Assembly: GCF_008087665.1 (NCBI RefSeq)
Contig: NZ_CP042912.1
Coordinates: 3,596,001-3,660,000 of the forward strand
Direction of reading: 5' to 3'
DNA: 64,000 nucleotides
From: Mariniblastus fucicola
GTDB taxonomy: Bacteria > Planctomycetota > Planctomycetia > Pirellulales > Pirellulaceae
This document shows, piece after piece, positions 29,355 through 39,452 of the stretch (positions are counted from its first letter, which is position 1; every line of letters begins with the position of its first letter). Under the pieces are notes generated by a model. It saw only the letters and a program-made list of their open reading frames with translations. It searched no databases and was not told where the DNA came from. A program made the translations under genes and the position numbers.

Positions 29355-30869
29355 CTATTCTTCCTGATCCCTGCCAGATTTCCATAGTTGAATTTCATCC
29401 GTATCGTTGGGTGAAAAAGGACCGGGAGTCGTGCGACCGTTGGCCACATCCCTTTCGAGCATGGCAAGAAGTCTTGCAGCGATATCAGGTCGGGATTCAT
29501 AGACGTTCCGTGACTCATCCTGATCGGATCGCATATCATAGAGTTGAGCCTCTGGCTGATCTTTCGAATTGTTTTCATTCGGACCACTCCACCCGCCCGA
29601 ACCTCGAGCCAGTACCAGTTTCCATTCGGGAGTCCGATAGGCGAAATGGCCATTGATGGCATGATGGACAATTCCATCCCGTTTGGATTCGAACTCTTCT
29701 CCCATCATCGCGGCAAGAAAACTGACGCTGTCCTCGCAACTCTTGGCTGGTGGCTTCAAGCTCAGACAATCCGCGACCGTTGCAAAAATGTCCGTCAACC
29801 CAACCAGTTCGCCGCAACGTGAGTCGTCTTCCACAACTCCAGGCCAACGAATCACCAAGGGTACGCGATGTCCTCCATCCCAAATGTCAGATTTGGACCC
29901 GCGAAACCCAGCACTAACCGAGTGCCCCTGTTTGGCGAGTTGACCAATTTTCGCTTGTCTTGAGCAACCGTTGTCGCTGCTGAAAATTACAATCGTGTTG
30001 TCTCTAAATCCGCGTGCATCAAGCTGTTTCAACACCGTACCGATCACATGATCCGTTTGCATCACAAAATCGGCGTAAGCACCCAATCCACTGGCTCCCT
30101 GCCACGCTTTGGTGGGCACGATCGGAGTGTGCGGCGAGCCCAACGGTAAAAACAGGAAAAAAGGCTGATCTGATTCTGCTTGTTGGTTGATAAATTCGAC
30201 CGCTTTCGACTCCAACGTAGGCAGAAAACTGATGACGTCCTCATGACGCACAACGGTATCCTGCTCAATGATTGCCTTCATGCTCCTCGCGTGATGGATT
30301 CCAAAAAAGACATCAAACCCACGCGAGATAGGACCATCGGGAGACGTTGAATTGACGGGCGGAGTATATTTGAATTTCTTGCCAACAAGTTCAATCCCGG
30401 GATTCTGGGGATCCGTGAACTTCATATTCAAGTGCCATTTGCCGAGCAGCGCAGTCCTGTACCCGTTATCTCCGAGAAAATTTCCAATCGTTGGCCGATC
30501 GGGAGCAATGAGGCAGTCCTCAAAACCTTGAGCGACTCCGTTTTGAAGTTTTGTTCGCCAAGCGTACCGTCCCGTGAGCAGACCATATCGGGTCGGGGTA
30601 CAGACAGAGGATCCAGAATGGGCGTCAGTGAAGGACATTCCTTCTTTCGCCAACTGGTCAATGAAAGGAGTCTTGATTTTTCCGTTTTCAGGATTGAAGC
30701 ATTGGACATCACCGATGCCAAGATCATCGCAAAGAATTAGAACGACGTTCGGTTTCTGAACGTCCAGTGTCCTGGAAGGCCCCAAAGCCTCATTGCTCGA
30801 TCCACACGTCACCGCGACCATTACGGAAAGCGAAATAAGAAAAGCAAAAATTGCTGACTGTCGGGTCAT
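29355..30869 (-). CDS. arylsulfatase, probable lipoprotein
   Basis: 504 residues. The N-terminal hydrophobic segment ends VMVAVTCGSS; Cys22 fits a lipobox, so membrane anchoring on the periplasmic side is likely. PNVVLILCDDLGIGDVQCF binds metal. The formylglycine motif is C-T-P-T-R at Cys90 (SVCTPTRYGLLTGRYAW). LLGKWHLN, GSPHTPIVP and IFSSDNGCSRQ complete the active site. It belongs to the arylsulfatase A-like branch. Its 3' end is about 100 bases from the truncated IS but the gene itself is intact. It is possibly co-oriented with the PEP-CTERM gene at 31119 on the same strand, 250 bases upstream. Confidence 0.94.
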   Translation of the reverse strand: MTRQSAIFAFLISLSVMVAVTCGSSNEALGPSRTLDVQKPNVVLILCDDLGIGDVQCFNPENGKIKTPFIDQLAKEGMSFTDAHSGSSVCTPTRYGLLTGRYAWRTKLQNGVAQGFEDCLIAPDRPTIGNFLGDNGYRTALLGKWHLNMKFTDPQNPGIELVGKKFKYTPPVNSTSPDGPISRGFDVFFGIHHARSMKAIIEQDTVVRHEDVISFLPTLESKAVEFINQQAESDQPFFLFLPLGSPHTPIVPTKAWQGASGLGAYADFVMQTDHVIGTVLKQLDARGFRDNTIVIFSSDNGCSRQAKIGQLAKQGHSVSAGFRGSKSDIWDGGHRVPLVIRWPGVVEDDSRCGELVGLTDIFATVADCLSLKPPAKSCEDSVSFLAAMMGEEFESKRDGIVHHAINGHFAYRTPEWKLVLARGSGGWSGPNENNSKDQPEAQLYDMRSDQDESRNVYESRPDIAARLLAMLERDVANGRTTPGPFSPNDTDEIQLWKSGRDQEE

Positions 30870-31118
30870 CGGCGTTCTATTCTATTGGTCACAAATCAAC
30901 CCCGGAGATAAAACGCGCCACAACACCAAATCCTGACTTCACGGTCTTCCTTCTCTGTCGTGTTGATGGCACATTTGAGGCCAGAACCAGTCTAGCAGTC
31001 CTGACAACCTGGATTCAGGGGTGGGCAAATTCGATCCCAAAAAAAGCCGCGATGAGTCTTCTCACCACGGCTCCCAAGTTAACTTTTTGACGCGTCTCGG
31101 CTTTGACCAAAACTACGC

Positions 31119-31919
31119 TTATCGACGACGTCGCATGAAAGCGGCAATGCCGAACATCCCCATCAACACGACGCTACTTGGCTCAGGAACGGCCTCTGTG
31201 AAAAATGTAATGTTTGTAAGTGAGCTCGCCGCGTTTACTGCGTTGTCGTTTGATAGAAAATTAAAACGACCGTTACCGTTACCCCCGTCTTCGGCGGTCA
31301 ACGCAAGCCCGGCCAAACCGTTGTCGATCCAGCCCTGTGCTGTTGCGGCATCGATGGTGAACGTAATATTGGTTGGCGCAGGAGTCCCGAAGCCAGCTTG
31401 TGAACCGATTTCAGAAAAAGCACCCAAAACGTTAGCAACATCGGTGCCAGAGCTGTCAACCCAGCTAATGTTTGATGCGGGATCATTGAATTCAGCTCGG
31501 TGAAGGAAACTCACTGATCCGTCCGTTGCCGGCGTGTCAGCGCCCGTGATGGTGTCAGATCCAGGATCCCAACCCGCGTTTCCAATCGCGATTTCGTGCA
31601 ATCGGATCGTATCTTCAGCAGAACCAACGTTCCCCGGTTGTCCGTTGGCAACTGCAATCGTGACTTCCGCACCGGTCGTTGTTATTCCGCTCGCGGAGTT
31701 AACGTCGAAAAAGTACAGCATAAAATTGTCGACTCCGCCGGAGTTGACGCCAATCAATGCGCCAGTAGCTGTATTGCCGCCATTGTTGTCATTCCGAAGC
31801 GTGTCCGGAGTTGAGATAAGACGAGCGTCATGATCCCAAGCAACAATTTCGTCGCCATAAGATTCTGCCGTGAGCATAAACATCAAAGCGATGCATGTGA
31901 CATTTGCGATAAATTTCAT
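31119..31919 (-). CDS. PEP-CTERM exported protein
   Basis: 266 residues from the ATG at 31919; the frame is open further but residue 74 of that frame begins the signal peptide MKFIANVTCIALMFMLTAES. The mature part is a beta-rich region resembling DNRLRE/carbohydrate-binding-type modules (AWDHDARLISTPDTLRNDN). The C-terminus is the sorting tag VPEPSSVVLMGMFGIAAFMRRRR: PEP motif, transmembrane helix and Arg cluster, which an exosortase-type enzyme would process. The protein is likely displayed in the exopolysaccharide layer. Divergent from the dockerin-sulfatase gene. Confidence 0.9.
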   Translation of the reverse strand: MKFIANVTCIALMFMLTAESYGDEIVAWDHDARLISTPDTLRNDNNGGNTATGALIGVNSGGVDNFMLYFFDVNSASGITTTGAEVTIAVANGQPGNVGSAEDTIRLHEIAIGNAGWDPGSDTITGADTPATDGSVSFLHRAEFNDPASNISWVDSSGTDVANVLGAFSEIGSQAGFGTPAPTNITFTIDAATAQGWIDNGLAGLALTAEDGGNGNGRFNFLSNDNAVNAASSLTNITFFTEAVPEPSSVVLMGMFGIAAFMRRRR

Positions 31920-32266
31920 TGAAAATCCTGAAGCAGAGGTGAAAGTGGAAAGCTGAACCCCGCGAAGGGGTCTTATGATAATATATGCAAACGGTTTCAC
32001 CGCCAAGCTTTTAGCGTGGCGGATGTGCTTTTTTCCGCAACTCACCAACCAACGGATGTCGCCTGCTGGGACTAACTGCGTGAAATTTTGAACTCTGTGA
32101 TCCCGAATTTTTAATGGTATTGAACCAACTAAGGACAAGTCCTACTGATTGACGTCCTTTAAGAGCAACCTTTCCAACATTACTGCTTTTACTTCACACA
32201 GCGCTTCAGATTCAATCTGGCGATCTCGCCCCTTTTCCCTTTATCCCTTCTAGCGTACTTAAATAA

Positions 32267-34852
32267 ATGAGCTCCAACATGCAACTGTGTCTGCTACGCG
32301 TTGGCCAATTCATCATAGCCCTGACGCTATTTGCGTTCGTCTCGGAATGTGAAAACGAATCGCAGGCACAAGAAACTCGCCCCAACGTAATTTTGATGAT
32401 GGCCGACGACATGGGTTGGGGCGATGTGTCGTTTTCCGTTCGCCTTGGCGAAGACCTTTCTGGCACCGACATCAACTACGGTGGCACACCGCATTGGAGC
32501 ATGCCCCACCTTGAGACGATGGCCTCCAATGGTTTGAAGTTCAGCAGGATGTACAGTCAGCACACGGTTTGCAGTCCAACCCGTGCGAGCGTTTTGACCG
32601 GTCGTGCTCCCCAGCGACAAAGCATCACGTTTGCGAACACCGGAAAAATGCAAAACCGTGAAATTACCGTCGGCGAGTATGCTAAATCATTGGGTTACAC
32701 GACGGGGCTGTTTGGAAAATGGCACTTGGGTTCATTGACTCGTGATGTCAGTGACGCCAATCGCGGCGGTCCGGGTTCGTTTAGTGTTTACTCGACGCCA
32801 TTGAACAACGGATTTGACGTGGAGTACGTCACAGAATCCAAAGTTTCAACTTACAACCCAACGACAAGTGGGATGACAACAACGACCCGCTATTGGACAG
32901 GTCCCGGACAATCCGTACCGCTAAATTCTCCGAACATGCAGGGCGACGACAGCGCAATCATCGCTCGCGAAACAAACGACTTCATCACCAACGCTGTTAA
33001 TGACAGTCAACCTTTCCTTGCAATTGTCTGGTTCCATACACCCCACAAACCGGTCAATGATCCCAACGGAAATCGTGACAACATCGCAGCGTACACCTAT
33101 GCGATGCAGGATCTCGACTCAGCCATCGGCCAGATTCGAACTCATGTTGAGTCGCTCGGAATCGCCAATGATACGATCCTGATGTTCACCTCAGACAACG
33201 GCGCCGAAGACGGGCAAAATTACAATCCGGCAGGACTTCGAAACAACAAACGGGAACTGCATGAGGGTGGTGTTCGCGTTCCCGGAATCATCGAATGGCC
33301 CAATACGATCTCAGCGGGAACCACTCATACGCCGATGGTGACATCGGACTATCTGCCAACACTGCTGGATATATGGGAAATCGAACCGGTCGATAGTCGT
33401 CCAATCGATGGCGTCAGCATGGCGAATACGATCTTCCTTGATCGGGATGCAACGCGAGATCAATCGATCGTTTTCAAATCGACCAATGGACATCAATCGG
33501 TCATTGGAGTCGACGGTCGGTACAAATTGATCTCGACCAACAACGGAGACAACTGGGAGCTCTACGACCTGGTTCTGGACTTTGGAGAACAAAATGCTGT
33601 GGCAAATTCAGCATCGATTGGTTCTGCCGACGTGGCAACACAGACGATCTTCAACAGTCTATTGAACGACTACAGTCTATGGGAGACCTCCGTCGCGGCC
33701 AGCTCGCAAAGTGAATTCACAGGCGACTACAGCAACCGCGTTGCGTCGAATTTCGGAGGCACTGTCAGTGTTGAGCCTCCTGAGAATCTTGGTAACGGAA
33801 ATGTTGCGACGGGCGGAACACCAATTCTGTACCTCGAGCGACAACATGCAACTTTACGGGCCGACGTCGAAGTTAACTCTTTGGGTGAAGAGGGCACGTA
33901 TTCGATCGGCGACTCTGGCATGCTCGGGGAAGGATTGGTTGTCAACAGCTACCTGATGCACTTCAACCCGACCAGTTCCAATCAGGTGAATGCAACTGCC
34001 AAATTCACTTTTGAAGACAAAATCGCCGGAGTGATCGGAGGCTACGACCTATTGGTCGCCACGGACGAATTAAGTTACGCTGACCCAAACTTTGAATCTT
34101 CACTCAATCGGCGAATGGATACTGCTGACGGATGGGAAATTCTTGACGACGGCTACACAATTGAGTTCGATTTGCGTGCAACGAACTTTGTTGACGAGGC
34201 TCGCATTTTGACCGCTTCGTCACTGAACCAGGTGCCTGATCCAATTACGATTGAAACCGTTATCGGCGATGGCGTTGTTCAACGTTCAATGGTGACCAGC
34301 GTCAACGTGATGTTTAGCGCGGCAGTCAGTATCGGCCCCGAAGCCTTTGAACTTGAGAAACGAGGTACTGACGGCGGTGACGTCGAGTTGAGCTCAGCGA
34401 TTGACAATTCCGGTCAGGGTCCGAGCGTAGTCCTCACATTCTCTGGTCCGTTCGCCGAAGCTTCTGGATCTCTGATTGACGGTAACTATCAATTGACGGT
34501 CCATGGAGACCAGATTACTGACGGTCAAGGCGTCGCACTCGACGTCGATGGAGACGGCAATCCTGGCGGAGTGCTTGTGATTGGCGATGAAGAATCCGAA
34601 GCATTCTTTCGTCTATTTGGTGACTCCGATCAGAATCGAATCGTTAATGTTGTCGACCTGTTGGGATTTCGCCAAGCCTACCAGTTGATGTCTGGTGATG
34701 CGTCTTTTGACGCCAGCTTTGATTCGAACGTAGACGAGACGATCGATATTTTTGACTTACTCCGCTTTCGGCAAAACTACCTGGAAACGATGCCGTTCAA
34801 TGAGCCCCCACCCCCTCGTTCGTTTCGAAAAACTCCGGTTCGATCCAAATAG
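32267..34852 (+). CDS. multidomain secreted sulfatase with C-terminal dockerin-like repeats
   Basis: 861 residues. Signal peptide at about 1-35. The sulfatase domain spans about 38-480: NVILMMADDMGWGDVSF, formylglycine motif C-S-P-T-R at Cys102, LFGKWHLGS, WFHTPHKPV and FTSDNGAEDGQNY. The middle (about 490-780) is beta-rich, including a possible LamG-like or Ig-like segment. The tail carries two dockerin-type calcium-binding repeats, GDSDQNRIVNVVDLLGFRQ and FDSNVDETIDIFDLLRFRQ (about 786-850), so the enzyme may dock to a cohesin-bearing partner. Together with the divergent PEP-CTERM gene it suggests a cell-surface polysaccharide-degrading system. Confidence 0.92.
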   Translation: MSSNMQLCLLRVGQFIIALTLFAFVSECENESQAQETRPNVILMMADDMGWGDVSFSVRLGEDLSGTDINYGGTPHWSMPHLETMASNGLKFSRMYSQHTVCSPTRASVLTGRAPQRQSITFANTGKMQNREITVGEYAKSLGYTTGLFGKWHLGSLTRDVSDANRGGPGSFSVYSTPLNNGFDVEYVTESKVSTYNPTTSGMTTTTRYWTGPGQSVPLNSPNMQGDDSAIIARETNDFITNAVNDSQPFLAIVWFHTPHKPVNDPNGNRDNIAAYTYAMQDLDSAIGQIRTHVESLGIANDTILMFTSDNGAEDGQNYNPAGLRNNKRELHEGGVRVPGIIEWPNTISAGTTHTPMVTSDYLPTLLDIWEIEPVDSRPIDGVSMANTIFLDRDATRDQSIVFKSTNGHQSVIGVDGRYKLISTNNGDNWELYDLVLDFGEQNAVANSASIGSADVATQTIFNSLLNDYSLWETSVAASSQSEFTGDYSNRVASNFGGTVSVEPPENLGNGNVATGGTPILYLERQHATLRADVEVNSLGEEGTYSIGDSGMLGEGLVVNSYLMHFNPTSSNQVNATAKFTFEDKIAGVIGGYDLLVATDELSYADPNFESSLNRRMDTADGWEILDDGYTIEFDLRATNFVDEARILTASSLNQVPDPITIETVIGDGVVQRSMVTSVNVMFSAAVSIGPEAFELEKRGTDGGDVELSSAIDNSGQGPSVVLTFSGPFAEASGSLIDGNYQLTVHGDQITDGQGVALDVDGDGNPGGVLVIGDEESEAFFRLFGDSDQNRIVNVVDLLGFRQAYQLMSGDASFDASFDSNVDETIDIFDLLRFRQNYLETMPFNEPPPPRSFRKTPVRSK

Positions 34853-35150
34853 CAGTGTCAATCGACGATACCGTGACTCAGCACTCGCGAGTGGCTTGCA
34901 GATAATTGAACGACCGAACCCAAGGCAATCTGATGTTACATAAACATACTTGAAACCGTTTGCAACACGTGCTAAGGTCGAAAGTCCTGCCATGACACAA
35001 TCTGTAAACTAAGGCTGCAAACCAGGATTTTTCTGGCAGCCATCAAACCTCGACCACAAATATTCACTGCAGTTTTAATACTTCCAGCGTCAGCTGTTCA
35101 CTTGGAAAGAACACGACACTGCTGTCATCTATTCACTCATTGGAGCCCGA

Positions 35151-36179
35151 ATGATTATTTCCCCCCCCGGTCGGGACAAGTCTCGATCTGCGTTCACGCT
35201 TGTTGAACTTCTGGTCGTTATTGCAATTATTGGAATCCTGATTGGCATGCTGCTTCCAGCCGTCCAACAGGTTCGCGAAGCCGCTCGCCGCACTCAGTGC
35301 ATGAACAACATGAGGCAGCTTGGCCTCGCGTGCCTCAACTTCGAAAGTGCCCATATGGAATTTCCCTATGGTGCAAAAGGAGAACCCCTTTGGGATACCT
35401 CCTGGCTCGGCTTTACTTTGCCGTTCATGGAGCAAACCAACATGGGCAATAACCTGGATTACTCACAGAGCTTTCACCCCAACACCGGCAATGGGACGAA
35501 TGACATGTGGCTCAGCGACGGCTATTTACCTCAGTACATGATTTGCCCGTCCAGTAATCTGCCAAAGGACAACACTGAGATTCCCGGATTTACCGGTCAG
35601 TTTGCACCGCCGAACCACACACGCGGTATGGGTCACTACGTCGGAATTGCCGGCGCCTACTACGAAGGTCTTGAAGATACGTCCAGCGAAGTCGTTTTGC
35701 TTAGCTTTCAAGATGAAGGATTTAACTCCTGCAACGGTGTTTTGTTTGCCAACTCCAAGATTGGATTTGGAGAAATCACCGACGGCAGCTCAAACGTATT
35801 GTTGATTAGCGAGCAAAGCGAGTACATCGAAGATGCTTCTACCGGAGAACTGCTCGACTATCGGAGTTGCCTGAAGTTCGGTTCGTTCATGGGTGCCAAC
35901 CGAGCTGACGTTCCCCAACGACAGTCTTCATGGACTGAAATTAACAACGCCAGGTCGTACAACGTGACGACAGTTCGACACGCATTCAATCCTCCGTTTG
36001 TTCCGGGTGAGGGCATCACGGTTCGTGGTGGCCCGAACAACCCTCTGACCTCCGCTCACCCGGGCACAGGTGGAGCGGTTCGTTGTGATGGCAGTACACA
36101 TTCTATGTCCGTTGACACTTCTGTTGATACTCTCCAGCAGATGGCGATGCGAGCAGACGGCTCGGTAGTTAGCGAATGA
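35151..36179 (+). CDS. DUF1559 pseudopilin-like protein
   Basis: 342 residues. Prepilin motif [20 protein letters not shown] at about 12-31, then [38 protein letters not shown] and [17 protein letters not shown] are the later family blocks. The stop overlaps the ATG of the lipoprotein gene (ATGA at 36176), so the two are co-translated. In planctomycetes such a DUF1559-lipoprotein pair commonly follows sulfatase genes, and the dockerin-sulfatase is upstream here. Confidence 0.94.
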   Translation: MIISPPGRDKSRSAFTLVELLVVIAIIGILIGMLLPAVQQVREAARRTQCMNNMRQLGLACLNFESAHMEFPYGAKGEPLWDTSWLGFTLPFMEQTNMGNNLDYSQSFHPNTGNGTNDMWLSDGYLPQYMICPSSNLPKDNTEIPGFTGQFAPPNHTRGMGHYVGIAGAYYEGLEDTSSEVVLLSFQDEGFNSCNGVLFANSKIGFGEITDGSSNVLLISEQSEYIEDASTGELLDYRSCLKFGSFMGANRADVPQRQSSWTEINNARSYNVTTVRHAFNPPFVPGEGITVRGGPNNPLTSAHPGTGGAVRCDGSTHSMSVDTSVDTLQQMAMRADGSVVSE

Positions 36180-36610
36180 GTAATCGCCTATTGAGTCTCA
36201 CCGCGGTTTTGACCGTGACCTGCTTCGGCGTTTTGTTGACAGCGGGTTGCGGCGTAGGCAGTGATGGCGCCTCGATTTCTGGTACCGTAGCCAGCAACGG
36301 GGTTCCGTTGCCTGCCGGACGTGTCGTATTTTCGTCTGATACAGCGACTTGTTCAGGTGAAATTGTGGACGGAAAGTACCAGCTTTTGCACAAGGGTTAT
36401 CGCAAAATACCCCTGACCGAATACACAATAACTGTGTTTCCACCGGCCGACGACCTTGTCTACAATCCGGAAACCGGCGAAGAAGAGCCGGTCGCCGACA
36501 GATTGGACCCAAAATTGTTCCCAAAGCGGTATCAAAGAAAGGGAACTTCTGATTTGAAGTTTTCTCCTGAACCTGGGCACAATGAATATGAGATCGTGTT
36601 AGAGAAATAG
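36176..36610 (+). CDS. small lipoprotein with transthyretin-like/carboxypeptidase-regulatory-like fold
   Basis: 144 residues. The lipobox is LLTAGC with lipidated Cys25. The mature part, [21 protein letters not shown] followed by [23 protein letters not shown], has the strand pattern of the carboxypeptidase-regulatory-like domain found in many planctomycete lipoproteins. Coupled to the DUF1559 gene by a 4-base overlap. Probably outer-membrane or periplasmic; the function is unknown. Confidence 0.88.
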   Translation: MSNRLLSLTAVLTVTCFGVLLTAGCGVGSDGASISGTVASNGVPLPAGRVVFSSDTATCSGEIVDGKYQLLHKGYRKIPLTEYTITVFPPADDLVYNPETGEEEPVADRLDPKLFPKRYQRKGTSDLKFSPEPGHNEYEIVLEK

Positions 36611-36676
36611 CTGACCTTTGCCGCTGCCCTCCATGGTGCAGCGGCACGCGTCAGACGGGCTTGTCAGCAGTTCGTT

Positions 36677-36813
36677 CTAGACACTGTTTGACAAATCGAT
36701 TTTCATGTCGTCAACGCGGCCAAACATGAGCGGCAAGGCGCTAGCCGCCGGTAAAAAGCGTAACGGACCGGCGGCTAGCGCCTTGCCGCTCACTTTTACC
36801 AAACAGTGCCTAG
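36677..36813. repeat. palindromic miniature element, full copy A (family 1)
   Basis: Flanked by CTAG on both sides (36677-36680 and 36810-36813). The terminal inverted repeats are ACACTGTTTGACAAA and TTTACCAAACAGTGC. The interior arms GAGCGGCAAGGCGCTAGCCG and CGGCTAGCGCCTTGCCGCTC form a long hairpin. There is no coding capacity. It is nearly identical to the copy at 47753-47891, which implies recent movement or a functional hairpin. Confidence 0.88.
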
Positions 36814-36913
36814 AATACGATTCTCACGGTCTTCTCTATTGCTTGTCCACATCGTCCCATAGGTGATGCTGGTGAAGTCGAGGCGGTCTGCTCCGCCTCT
36901 TTTCTTTGGTTCG

Positions 36914-37645
36914 ATGATTCCTGACGATACAAAACCAAACCAATGCCTCAATTGCCAAGCCGATCTGGGTGGCGATTTTTGCAGTCAGTGCGGGCAAGCC
37001 AAAAGCGCTCGACTGCTCCCCGCGCGAGAATGGGCAAGCGAGTTCTTCGCAACCTTCCTGAAGCTGGACTCAAAGCTGCTGCGAACGACACAGCAAATTC
37101 TGTTTCAGCCAGGGCAGGCGACGGTGAGTTTTGGAAAAGGTCATCGTGTTGCTTTCAGCAGCCCGGCAAGAGTCTATATCATCGTCAGCGCTATTTCGAT
37201 TGCAGTGATGAGTTTGCAAGGCGTCTTTTCCCAGCCGGTCGTGGTTCCAGGACTGGACGCCGCCGACGGCTTTCAAAGAAGAGTCCAGCTTCTGTTTCCG
37301 TTCGTCAACTTGCTTTCACCCTTCGTAACAGCAGGCATTCTGGCGATATGCCAGCCAAGGTTTTACTTTCAGCTTCACTTGGCGTTCTCGCTTCACCTAT
37401 GGACTTTTCTTGTTGCTATCGGGACGCCGCTGGTTTTCATTCCGCCAACGAGCATTTGGAGCCTGGTTGCGTTGGCTGTTCTTTCCCTTATTACGACCGT
37501 CTATCTTTTTCTGGCTCACCGACGCGTGTACGTCATGCAGACGCCCAATCGAATCATCGTCTGCGGAATTGTGCTCGCCAGCGTTCCGATTGCCAGCTTT
37601 GTCTTCATCGCCATCCTTTTCGCAGCCGCGGCCTGGACATCGTAG
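36914..37645 (+). CDS. DUF3667-like membrane protein with N-terminal zinc ribbon
   Basis: 243 residues from the ATG at 36914 (MIPDDTKPNQCLNC); a start at 36863 would add 17 residues and cannot be excluded. The zinc-ribbon cysteines are 11, 14, 23 and 26 (CLNCQADLGGDFCSQCGQ). A soluble stretch and then four or five hydrophobic segments follow (about 85-105, 125-150, 160-180, 185-205, 220-240). This layout is that of DUF3667 proteins, whose role is unknown. Confidence 0.78.
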   Translation: MIPDDTKPNQCLNCQADLGGDFCSQCGQAKSARLLPAREWASEFFATFLKLDSKLLRTTQQILFQPGQATVSFGKGHRVAFSSPARVYIIVSAISIAVMSLQGVFSQPVVVPGLDAADGFQRRVQLLFPFVNLLSPFVTAGILAICQPRFYFQLHLAFSLHLWTFLVAIGTPLVFIPPTSIWSLVALAVLSLITTVYLFLAHRRVYVMQTPNRIIVCGIVLASVPIASFVFIAILFAAAAWTS

Positions 37646-37740
37646 ACTAACGCAGAATTGGTCGGAACTCAGGACTAAATATGCCGTTCCCCAACTGACA
37701 CAACGGTAGACGATCGAAATTCTTCTGCGATCATGCTTCA

Positions 37741-39255
37741 ATGCATCAAAAACTTTCCATCGAATCAACCCCACGGACCGGCGACATCTCTGCGACGCGG
37801 AGTTGGTGTGTTGCGGCAGTCGGCATTATTGCGCTGGCAATCGTGGTCCGCCTTCTGTTGAATTTTCGACACGCGATGGCCCCCGGAATGGATGCGGCTT
37901 ACTACCCGATGCAAACGCAGTGGCTAATCGAAAACGGCGAACTGCAGTTGTCGGCAACTCCGCTAACATTTTGGCTGCATGCCATTCTCACCAAAGTTAT
38001 CATTGCTGTTTCCAGTTTGTCATTGAATAGTGCCGCAGCATTGTCGGCGAGATTGTTCGATTGCTTCATTCCCCCATTGATCGCGATACCGATCATGCGA
38101 CTGGGTTTCCATTGGTCAGAAGGACGTCGCTCGGCCTTGTTGGTTTGTGTTGCAGCGGCTGCTCTGGTGGTTTTGTCACCGCCAATCATGCGAATGGCTG
38201 GCGATTTGCAAAAAAACACACTTGGCATGCTGTGGATGGGATTTGCAATCTGGGCGATGCGCAACTCGTTGGCAGCTCCCAAGGTTTGGTGGCGTTGGCT
38301 GATGCCATGTTTCATTTTCGTGCTGGCCGGACTTACGCACATTGGGGCTTTCGGAGCAACCGTGGCTGTACTGGCTGGATGTCTGTTTTGTTACGCGGTA
38401 TTGGACAAAGAACTGTGGCAAACTCGCAAGATTGCGGCTTCGGTCGCCATGCTCTTACTCGGAGTCGCCATCTCGACCTTCTTGATCGCGTGGCTGACTC
38501 CATCGCAGTTTAGACGAATGGGTAGTTTGCTAAGTCAGATATTTGGCTTCTCCCCGACCGGACTGGCGATGTCTGCGATTATTTATCCGGTGTTGTTTTG
38601 GCTAATGCGAAAACTGATGTCATCAAAAACGTCGCTGCCCAAGGGTGACAAAGCGATCGCTCTTGGAACAGCCTTCGGCGTTGGATTGTTGATCGCGCCA
38701 ATTTTCGATGGCGCTTTTGCCATGCGTTTTCAACTGATGGCAATCGTGCCAGCGGCGTTTCTTCTGGCCCTGTCCGCCACCGCGCTCGAGTGGGATCGCC
38801 ATCAGACATGGCATCAAAAAGGCATCGTCGTTGTAGCGGGTTTGCTCGCACTGGCGTCGCTGTTTTCCACGCAAGGTCCCGTTATAACGCAAGAGGCGGC
38901 GACCGAATTGAAGCAGATCGCCACGACGTTATCCGATCCGTCGAATACGATCGTGGTGGCTCCTCATGGCATGGAGTTTTGGGCAGGGCATCTGATGAGT
39001 TGCCGAGTAAAACATACTTCCGCGCCGGATGACTTGAGCATCTATCGTCGCGTGCTGTTCCTACAGCCGACGGAAAAAACCAAAAGTCATGGAAGGCGAC
39101 GAAGACCTCCTCCAAATCGCGACCGCTGGACGCCTCATCGGCCTGACGAACACGGTCCTTCACAACAACGAATGACGATCCCCAAAGACACTGCGAAAGT
39201 CTGGAGCGGTGAGTATTTCACGCTCTACGAATTGAATCATTCAGCTCACGAATAG
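37741..39255 (+). CDS. multi-pass membrane protein, GT-C glycosyltransferase-like, with a doubly frameshifted segment
   Basis: 504 residues as written, with about ten transmembrane segments between residues 20 and 390. A first periplasmic loop carries acidic residues (MAPGMDAAYYPMQTQWL), the general architecture of GT-C/PMT-type transferases acting on lipid-linked sugars; the assignment is tentative. Residues about 448-477 are suspicious: in this frame they read as an Arg/Pro/His-rich run. The next frame in the same bases gives MEGDEDLLQIATAGRLIGLT, which looks like real protein. A gain near the A-run at 39073-39085 and a compensating change near 39161-39172 would explain this. The C-terminus VWSGEYFTLYELNH is back in frame. 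Confidence 0.75.
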   Translation: MHQKLSIESTPRTGDISATRSWCVAAVGIIALAIVVRLLLNFRHAMAPGMDAAYYPMQTQWLIENGELQLSATPLTFWLHAILTKVIIAVSSLSLNSAAALSARLFDCFIPPLIAIPIMRLGFHWSEGRRSALLVCVAAAALVVLSPPIMRMAGDLQKNTLGMLWMGFAIWAMRNSLAAPKVWWRWLMPCFIFVLAGLTHIGAFGATVAVLAGCLFCYAVLDKELWQTRKIAASVAMLLLGVAISTFLIAWLTPSQFRRMGSLLSQIFGFSPTGLAMSAIIYPVLFWLMRKLMSSKTSLPKGDKAIALGTAFGVGLLIAPIFDGAFAMRFQLMAIVPAAFLLALSATALEWDRHQTWHQKGIVVVAGLLALASLFSTQGPVITQEAATELKQIATTLSDPSNTIVVAPHGMEFWAGHLMSCRVKHTSAPDDLSIYRRVLFLQPTEKTKSHGRRRRPPPNRDRWTPHRPDEHGPSQQRMTIPKDTAKVWSGEYFTLYELNHSAHE

Positions 39256-39452
39256 CGTGGCAATGTCTGAAAAATGTGACTGTAATTTCTACTGTCGACA
39301 GTAAGAAAAGATGGAAGCAATTACTGCCCCAGTCCAAATGCACCCGCTTTTCTCCATATTTCAGGAGTGATCACCGGCGAAAAGGCTTTGGCACGGAGGC
39401 TGCCTAGTGATTGGAAGACTCAATTCCTCTCTTTTCACAATGGCCCCGCATC

